Source of the DNA: Turritopsis dohrnii
Taxonomy: Eukaryota; Cnidaria; Hydrozoa; Anthoathecata; Oceaniidae
Reading direction: 5' to 3'
Assembly (NCBI GenBank): GCA_027922465.2
Contig: BQMF02000095.1
Span: forward strand, 1,021,961-1,085,960
Length of the DNA stretch: 64,000 nucleotides
The translations under genes were made by a program, and so were the position numbers. Below the pieces are notes generated by a model. It did not search any database. It saw only the letters and a program-made list of their open reading frames with translations, and was not told the DNA's origin. Shown here piece after piece: positions 57,115 to 64,000 of the stretch; within the stretch, counting starts at the first letter, position 1; each line of letters begins with the position of its first letter.

Positions 57115-58710
57115 ATAACAGTTCAATCAAACCTTGAGAAACCTGACTTTGAGGTATTCTGGCAGCGCGAAATTTCCCAAAAGATGTATAACGACTTCAT
57201 TGACAGTCGAGAAAAGATGTTTTGGATGAGTTTCCTTGAGATGATTGAACGGCTGCTAAACACCATTTATGCAATCAGGGCAAGAATCTGGGAACTGCTA
57301 TTGAAATGTATCCGACACATTTTGCCATACACATTTGCTTATGACAATATTAACTATGCATGTTATCTAACTGCTACGCTGGGAGATATGTTGCAGTTGC
57401 TGGAAGATTTTCCAGAGGTTCACGATGTAGTATTTGATGTTTACCGTAATTTGTCAATGAAGAATGTTGAGAGAAACAGAAGGTCAAGAGGTCAACTACT
57501 ATTCAAAATCATTGTAGGTATGTCAAAGATAAAGCAATGGGGATCATTTCTTTCACCCAATGAAAACAAAAATTCTCTGGTAGAATTCTTTGTTTCACAG
57601 TGGAAATCTGCAGAAGGTCGGCTTAAGGTTGGACAAAAACCATTTTTGTCACAAGTAGAACAGATGTTTTTAGAATCAATGAAAGAGGTGTCGAACAGGT
57701 GTTTGAACTTCAAAGTAATCATGAAGAGGGAGACACCCAATGTTACTTCATACTAAACACGCTAGTGCCACCTATTCTAAAGTGTTAATTTCCACTCCTG
57801 ACACTGATGTATTCATCATCTGTTTATCAGTGAATACGATGATCACAGCTTATTTGTATTTCTTGACTGGCGTCAAAAGTTCAAGAAGAATAATTGATGT
57901 TACTTAAGTCTCAGATTACATCTTCGATACCCTAAAACAATGCAATGTTTCGAAAGACAGACATCATGATGAAATCACTGGTCGGATTTCATAGCTTCAC
58001 TGGTTGTGATACCATCAGTGCATTTTCAAGAAGAGGGAAAGTAAAACATTTGAAGCTGATGCTAAATGATGTAAAATATGTACATGCATTTTCCCAACTC
58101 GGAGATCAAACAGAAGCCCTTTCATTGCAAACAATCAACTCCTTTTTTTGCCACACGTATGGTTGCAAAGGAGATGTTTCGGTTGACGAATTACGTTACA
58201 AGCTGTATTGCAAGAATGCTGGTAAAATTTCCTGTGACCAATTACCGCCATGTACAGGTGCTTTAGATCTTCACATTATGAGAGCAAATTACCAAGCACG
58301 AGTTTGGAAACAGAGCTCGCGATGACGATGGAGGATTTTCAATCAAATGGATAACATACAACCCAACTCCCGATAAGGTAAAGTTATAAAGATTTAGGTA
58401 CTCACTATAAATAAGTTTTGTGTTTTCAAATATGACATTCATGGATTACTAGCTAATCGAAAAAATCACAAAAATCTTTTGCCAGGCTGTGATTTCCACC
58501 TTTTCAACATCATTGGATGCTATTTTCATATTTCACGTACTTGAACTGTTGTCGTGTCAGTGTAAAGGTCGTTGCAGTGATCGTTGTCGATGTGTAACAA
58601 ACACCTAAAATGTACAGACATGTGCTCTTGTCGAGATTGTAGCAACACGGTAGAAATCGAGTCTGATGAGGAAAGCGGTGACAAAAGTGACGATATCGAC
58701 ACATATGATG
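57115..58710 (+). pseudogene. Decayed gene with PIN/FEN-like domain and Cys-rich tail
   Basis: An exon after the acceptor at 57114 (ttaacag) carries LEKPDFEVFWQREISQKMYN and LPYTFAYDNINYACYLTA (to 57756). With frameshifts follow KVLISTPDTDVFIICL (about 57780-57826), FHSFTGCDTISAFSRRGKVK (about 57978-58037) and CHTYGCKGDVSVDELRY; the last part (about 58556-58660) encodes a Cys-rich QCKGRCSDRCRC motif. The TPDTDVFI and GCD-x-x-SAF motifs carry the acidic residues of a PIN-like metal site. Similar multi-copy genes are common in cnidarian and mollusc genomes; their biochemical role is not known to me. Stops near 57757 and 58323 and frameshifts make it non-functional. Confidence 0.65.
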
Positions 58711-59785
58711 AAGAAGTCATTTAAAGATAATCAACGAAGCTAAAAGAAGCTAGGATCCTCATTTTTAAAAACTGGTGACTTGCAAATTTTACCGTGATTT
58801 CACTCACTAAAATCATATTAATATCTACAACAAGGAATCCTTAGTCATTAGTTAAACCAGAGACGGCTGGGAGAAAGATAGAAAAAATCAAATAAACAAA
58901 TGGCGGACGAGGACGGGACCGCTTCTCCCCCGTAAGAAAGAAGAAAAGGCTCAGCAAAAAAATATAGAATACATGTGGTGAAGGTGACGAGGCTTTGGCT
59001 TTAACAGAGGAAATAGCACTCTCACAGTAGAGTGGCTAGAAATAATATGACTAGAATCATTCTTTATACGGTTTACTGTCCGTGTTTAGATATGGATATA
59101 TTGCAGGGTGACAAAGATTGTTTTATATATGTATCCTGCTGTAACGCTTTCATAAGTTCTTATTCAAAAATGAAAAAAAGTATAGAGAAGAGGGAGAGAG
59201 TGCTCTTCTCGTCTGGGTCCTGTGTCTTGATTTTTTTTTTAAATTAGGGGAAACATGTTTATGAATAGTCGCGAAAAATCAAAGCAATCAATGCCAATCA
59301 ACCTGCTCCTTTATGAAAATATTCTTAAAGGGATTCCTGCGTCCAAAACGATATTTCAGGTGATGATAGAACTCACAAAGTTGTTACAGAACTCTTTTTA
59401 CAGTTTTTGGAAATTTTCTTTCCTTGGGCAGATATTTCAATTTAAAAATGTTCAAATTATGTAACGCATAATTATGATGTAATAAGATAGTATTTTGTTA
59501 GTGTGTATAACTTCTGAATTAGTAAATATTGTGACTTCATTCTTCTATAAATCAACTCAGAGTGGAAGCCTCTACTTCATAGTAACTTACAAAGATGTTA
59601 TATATAATCATATCTAAAGTTATTGCAATGAAAAGTGTTAAATATCTTATTACATCATAAATATGCATTGCATAAATTAAATAAGATTTTAAAAACAAAT
59701 ATCTCAGAAACTATAAATAACAAGAAGCCGCTTGGCTTGAAGACTTCAGGACGTAACACAACGATGCATAGTTAGTCTCAAAAAT
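58711..59785. other. AT-rich spacer, nothing recognised
   Basis: Short frames only, no splice-linked coding signal. Confidence 0.45.
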
Positions 59786-61420
59786 ACAAAGTTGCCGAAT
59801 TGCCAAATTATGTTCAAATCTAATAAAATGACTGGCAAATTCAAAATCAACAACTTCTAATTGTGCGTTGTAGAAAGTTTTATGAATATTAAGTTTGATT
59901 CAAATTTGGCCTGAATTACCCATTTCTCGTCAAATCTGACAAAATGACTGACAAATTCGTAATCAGCACCTTTTAAATGTGATCGACGCAAAATTTTTTG
60001 AGATTTGAAGAACTTTCTAAATTTGGTCCAAATTTGACCTAAATTGCCCAATTCTAGTAAAACCTGGCAAAATCATTGTCAAATTCGAAATCAGCACCTT
60101 TCAATTGTGATCCGTGCAAAATTTCATGAAAATTGAAGAACTTTCGAAATTTGGTCCAAATTTGACCTGAATTGCCCAATATAGTAAAATCTGGCAAAAT
60201 CATTGTCAAATTCGAAATCAGCACCTTTCAATTGTGATCCGTGCAAAATTTCATGAAAATTGAAGAACTTTCGAAATTTGGCCCAAATTTGGCCTAAATT
60301 GGCCAATTTTAGTCAAACCTGGCAATATCATTGTCAAATTCGAAATCAGCACCTTTCAATTGTGATCCGTGCAAATTTTTGCGAAAATTGAAGAACTTTC
60401 GAAATTTGGTCCAAATTTGGCCTAAATTGGCCAATTTTAGTCAAACCTGACAAAATCATTGTCAAATTTGAAATCACCACCTTTCAAATGTGATCCGTGC
60501 AAAATTTCATGAAAATTGAAGAACTTTCGAAATTTGGTCCAAATTTGGCCTAAATTGACCAATTTTAGTCAAACCTGGCAATATCATTGTCAAATTTGAA
60601 ATCAGCACCTTTCAATTGTGATCCGTGCAAAATTTCATGAAAATTGAAGAACTTTCGAAATTTGGTCCAAATTTGGCCTAAATTGGCCAATTTTAGTCAA
60701 ACCTGACAAAATCATTGCCAAATTTGAAATCACCACCTTTCAAATGTGATCCGTGCAAAATTTCATGAAAATTGAAGAACTTTCGAAATTTGGTCCAAAT
60801 TTGGCCTAAATTGACCAATTTTAGTCAAACCTGGCAATATCATTGTCAAATTTGAAATCAGCACCTTTCAATTGTGATCCGTGCAAAATTTCATGAAAAT
60901 TGAAGAACTTTCGAAATTTGGCCCAAATTTGGCCTAAATTGACCAATTTTAGTCAAACCTGACAAAATCATTGTCAAATTTGAAATCAGCATTTCAACTG
61001 TGATTCGTGCAAAATTTCATGAAAATTGAAGAACTTTCGAAATTTGGCCCAAATTTGGCCTAAATTGGCCAATTTTAGTCAAACCTGGCAATATCATTGT
61101 CAAATTTGAAATCAGCACCTTTCAATTGTGATCCGTGCAAAATTTCATGAAAATTGAAGAACTTTCGAAATTTGGTCCAAATTTGGCCTAAATTGCCCCA
61201 TTTTAGTCAAACCTGGCAAAATCATTGTCAAATTTGAAATCAGCACCTTTCAATTGTGATCCGTGCAAAATTTCATGAAAATTGAAGAACTTTCGAAATT
61301 TGGTCCAAATTTGGCCTAAATTGGCCAATTTTAGTCAAACCTGGCAATATCATTGTCAAATTTGAAATCAGCACCTTTCAATTGTGATCCGTGCAAATTT
61401 TCATGAAAATTGGTCAACTG
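59786..61420. repeat. 128-bp tandem satellite
   Basis: About twelve to thirteen units of 127-128 bp, measured from gaagaactttcgaaattt at 60135, 60262, 60390 and 60518. Shared parts: gatccgtgcaaaatttcatg and ccaaatttggcctaaattgg. Leftmost units (59790-60060) are more diverged; central and right units alternate in small variants (gcccaa/gtccaa; cagcacc/caccacc), which suggests multi-unit duplication. Confidence 0.9.
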
Positions 61421-61499
61421 GAAGTCCTAATTTGACCGAATTTGCGAATTCGGCAACGATGTCATGTAAACGTTGCACGAAAACGTTCATAACTTGGAG

Positions 61500-61531
<32 letters not shown>
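61500..61531. repeat. (AGT)n microsatellite
   Basis: Follows the satellite and the phrase cgttcataacttggagg; a similar phrase (ttgttcataacttgc, then ggagcaggagaaac) recurs at about 63318-63350, so both sit in copies of one dispersed repeat. Confidence 0.85.
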
Positions 61532-61532
<1 letters not shown>

Positions 61533-61734
61533 GAGGAGAAACACGGGTATTTTAAAGACTTTACTCCACCATGGGTGTCCTAAAGTCAATTATGAAATAC
61601 TGAAAAGAGACTTGTTAAACAACTTTTTGAGCTCTATCATATTTGTAAATATCATTTTGGACGCAGGAATCCCTTTAATAGATTTCACCCTATTCCCTGT
61701 GTTACACTATCTTTTATTTAAAAATTGACAACAA

Positions 61735-64000
61735 CGGAATACTGAAGAGCCTCCCTCAGCAACATTTTAAAATAAACGTTGCTGTTAAGTTAACACAGGC
61801 AGTACATAGGTTGGAGAACAATGTAGACTATTTCTTTTTGTCTTATATTTCATCTTACGGTACCTATATTATATTGTAATGCCTTCTATGCTTTGTTGCT
61901 TTTTGGAAGATCAGTGGATATTTGAAGGAAAGTCTACCATCACACTACCAACCCAGCTGTCTATCCTCTTTTTCACTAGTAGTAGGCAGTGATGACTGAT
62001 GTGTGGATGATGAAGTTATTTTTTGTGTTCTCCTGCAGTTCTCTATGCAGTTAAAAATAATATTTGTAACTTGCTTTATATTTGAGGGGGTGAGAATCAA
62101 CAAAAAATTTCAACAAAATTAACATCTGCCATCTCAAAACAAAAATGAAATTTCAGTGTTGTTCTTGTTGATTACCACTCATGTTACTCATGTTCTTTTT
62201 TGGAATATAACCTTTTGGTTAAAAATGAGAAAAAAAATATTACATGCTGAATTGTTGTGTATTAGCGAAATATACATTGTTTTGTTGATTTAAAAATACA
62301 AATCTCAAATGTACACAAATGTCGAAATCAAATGTTTTTTTTTTTCCTAGAGTCTAGCCTTTTCAGTGAAAAAAGAAGTTAGGAAGCCCCTGTCATACCT
62401 TTATTACAATGCTTCAGTCATAAGAGGACTGTTAAGTTAACAAGCACACCCACTGCTTTCATAAGAGGAAAGTGTGGTCATAATTCAATAGTTTTAGCTA
62501 CACCATATAGCATAGAATCCAAAAAATATTGATAAATGAAATACAGAAAATTTCTTCTAAACCAGTCTGGAGAGAAAGTAAATTCCACGCCATTCTGTGA
62601 AAAAGTCATATAGAAATTGAAAATCTTTGCCGGATATATCTTGAATACAAGCAACATTTCCACATGGCTTGCTTTCTAAATCAAATCAAAAGTTTGAATT
62701 CTTCGCCTGTGTTTACATTCCATCGACTATATACACAATAATAGGCAAACAATCAACCCGCCGAATGCTATTACATTAAAACTTGTAGAAGACTGTACAT
62801 AGTAAAAGTATACGGACGTGTTAGTACATTTCTTATGCATGCGTGAATTTACCGCTGTTCATCTATCACAAGCTCTATTTATCTTCGTTGATTAACTTTA
62901 AGATACATTTATTTTTAAGACTAATTTATGTATACATGACCAGTTTTTATCTAGAGAACTAAACCGCAGATATATTAAAACTAGAAGCCTCAGGGCTTGA
63001 ACAATTTCCGCATCAGGCCTAGAGGAAATAGCTTTAGGCTAATTTTCAAGATATCTGAATGACTATCCATTCTGTTCTTGTTGCTTACGTGAGAACAGGT
63101 CTATCACAATTCCCAAAATATGACTTATGGTTCACATGAAGAATAAAATGATATTCGACAGAAGTGAACCCAAATCATTTGAAAATCAGGGAAAAATCTG
63201 CAAGTAACTGCCAACTTTAATATCAGGACCTTCCAATTGTTCTTTGTGCACACCTTCCAAATTTTGCCAGAAATGTGAATTTTGGTAATATATTTAAGTA
63301 AACATTACACGGAATTGTTCATAACTTGCATTAATAGGAGCAGGAGAAACTTGGGCATTTCAAAGATTTTAATCCATGGCATTTAACAGCATTACAAGAA
63401 GATAAAAATTATATACATAACTTAAATCAACATAACATACAATATGAAAATCTAGTTCTACTAAACCTGCCAGTGGCGGATCCAGAGGTAAGCCCCTACT
63501 TGTGTAGGAGAGTGTTAGCAATTCAAACATAAAAGAAAAAGGTTCAAATAATCCCATTGATAATATGAACTGAATTCACAACTTATGTTAATGCGCTTCT
63601 CCACAAGTTGCGACTACACTCTAAATCCACCATTGTCTGCATATTACCACTTCTATGGAGTCTATAAATAACACCAATGTGCACAAAAAGACAAATGACA
63701 CAATAAAACTTTGTTAGGATCTGTATGAAAATGTTCTTTTCGAACATGATATACCTCGAGGGGATTTTTTTGCGTGGACTTATTTTTGCGAGCGAAAGTT
63801 TGAGAGCGTTTTGCGTGGATTAATTTTTTCGAGTCAGAGCTCCTCAAGGAAAATGTTTGGATTTAGATTTGCGAATGGGCACAAAGTGCAATGTGTGTAC
63901 TTTATAATATAGCTTAGAAGTAGCAGCAAAAATCACCATTTCCATGCCTGCCACATTGCAAAACCAATGGGTGGTTGATAAGTAAAAGGAAATAGTTAAT
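61735..64000. other. AT-rich spacer to the window end, nothing recognised
   Basis: One dispersed-repeat copy near 63180-63380, otherwise no coding or structural signal that I could support. Confidence 0.45.

Overview
The window is AT-rich genomic DNA of a eukaryote, almost certainly an invertebrate metazoan. It has short spliceosomal introns with GT..AG borders, Helitrons, LINEs with two types of endonuclease, mariner, PIF/Harbinger and Ginger-type genes, many microsatellites, and no operon-like gene packing. The integrase/Ulp1/PHD gene and the PIN-like gene belong to families I associate with cnidarians and molluscs. That is an inference, not an identification. Nearly all coding content is mobile-element derived; the only candidate host gene is a leucine-rich-repeat gene near 54-56.7 kb.

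Layout. 0-5.7 kb: a many-exon gene with an rve integrase, GPY/F-like module, Cys-rich CXC-like tail, Ulp1-type protease and PHD finger (Ginger/KRBA2-like), entered part-way at the left edge. 6.5-8.6 kb: a 73-bp tandem array in which most units carry a perfect 10-bp inverted repeat. 9.3-14.7 kb: non-autonomous Helitrons, one carrying a 5'-truncated LINE with a visible target-site duplication, around a decayed tyrosine-recombinase gene that itself carries a 165-bp MITE. 15.9-25.7 kb: more Helitrons, including five head to tail, a broken Harbinger transposase, and a broken APE-type LINE with a 648-bp MITE in it. 26.2-27.2 kb: a LINE scrap and a frameshifted mariner.

27.2-49.9 kb is the centre of interest: a head-to-tail array of four partial copies of a composite element I cannot assign to a named family. 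One unit reads: small protein gene (-), tyrosine recombinase gene with C2H2 finger and C-terminal Myb domain (-), short bidirectional TATA-containing promoter, seven-exon SF3 helicase gene (+), then a repeat array rich in inverted repeats. Copy 0 keeps only the helicase. Copy 1 keeps the small ORF, a nonsense-truncated recombinase and a helicase stub. Copy 2 is intact in all three genes. Copy 3 keeps the small ORF and a recombinase with one stop codon. The three inter-copy spacers hold three unrelated repeat arrays: an inverted 169-bp iteron array, a 369-bp array with 738-bp alternation, and two long hairpins. A replicative helicase, a recombinase with two DNA-binding modules and iteron-like arrays together suggest a self-replicating, circularising, site-specifically integrating element.

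50-64 kb: a LINE remnant, a TIR element with TA duplications, the LRR gene interrupted by Helitrons, a decayed PIN-like gene with a Cys-rich tail, a 128-bp satellite and about 2.3 kb with nothing recognisable. Exon limits were read by eye from splice consensus and frame; no alignments or searches were run.
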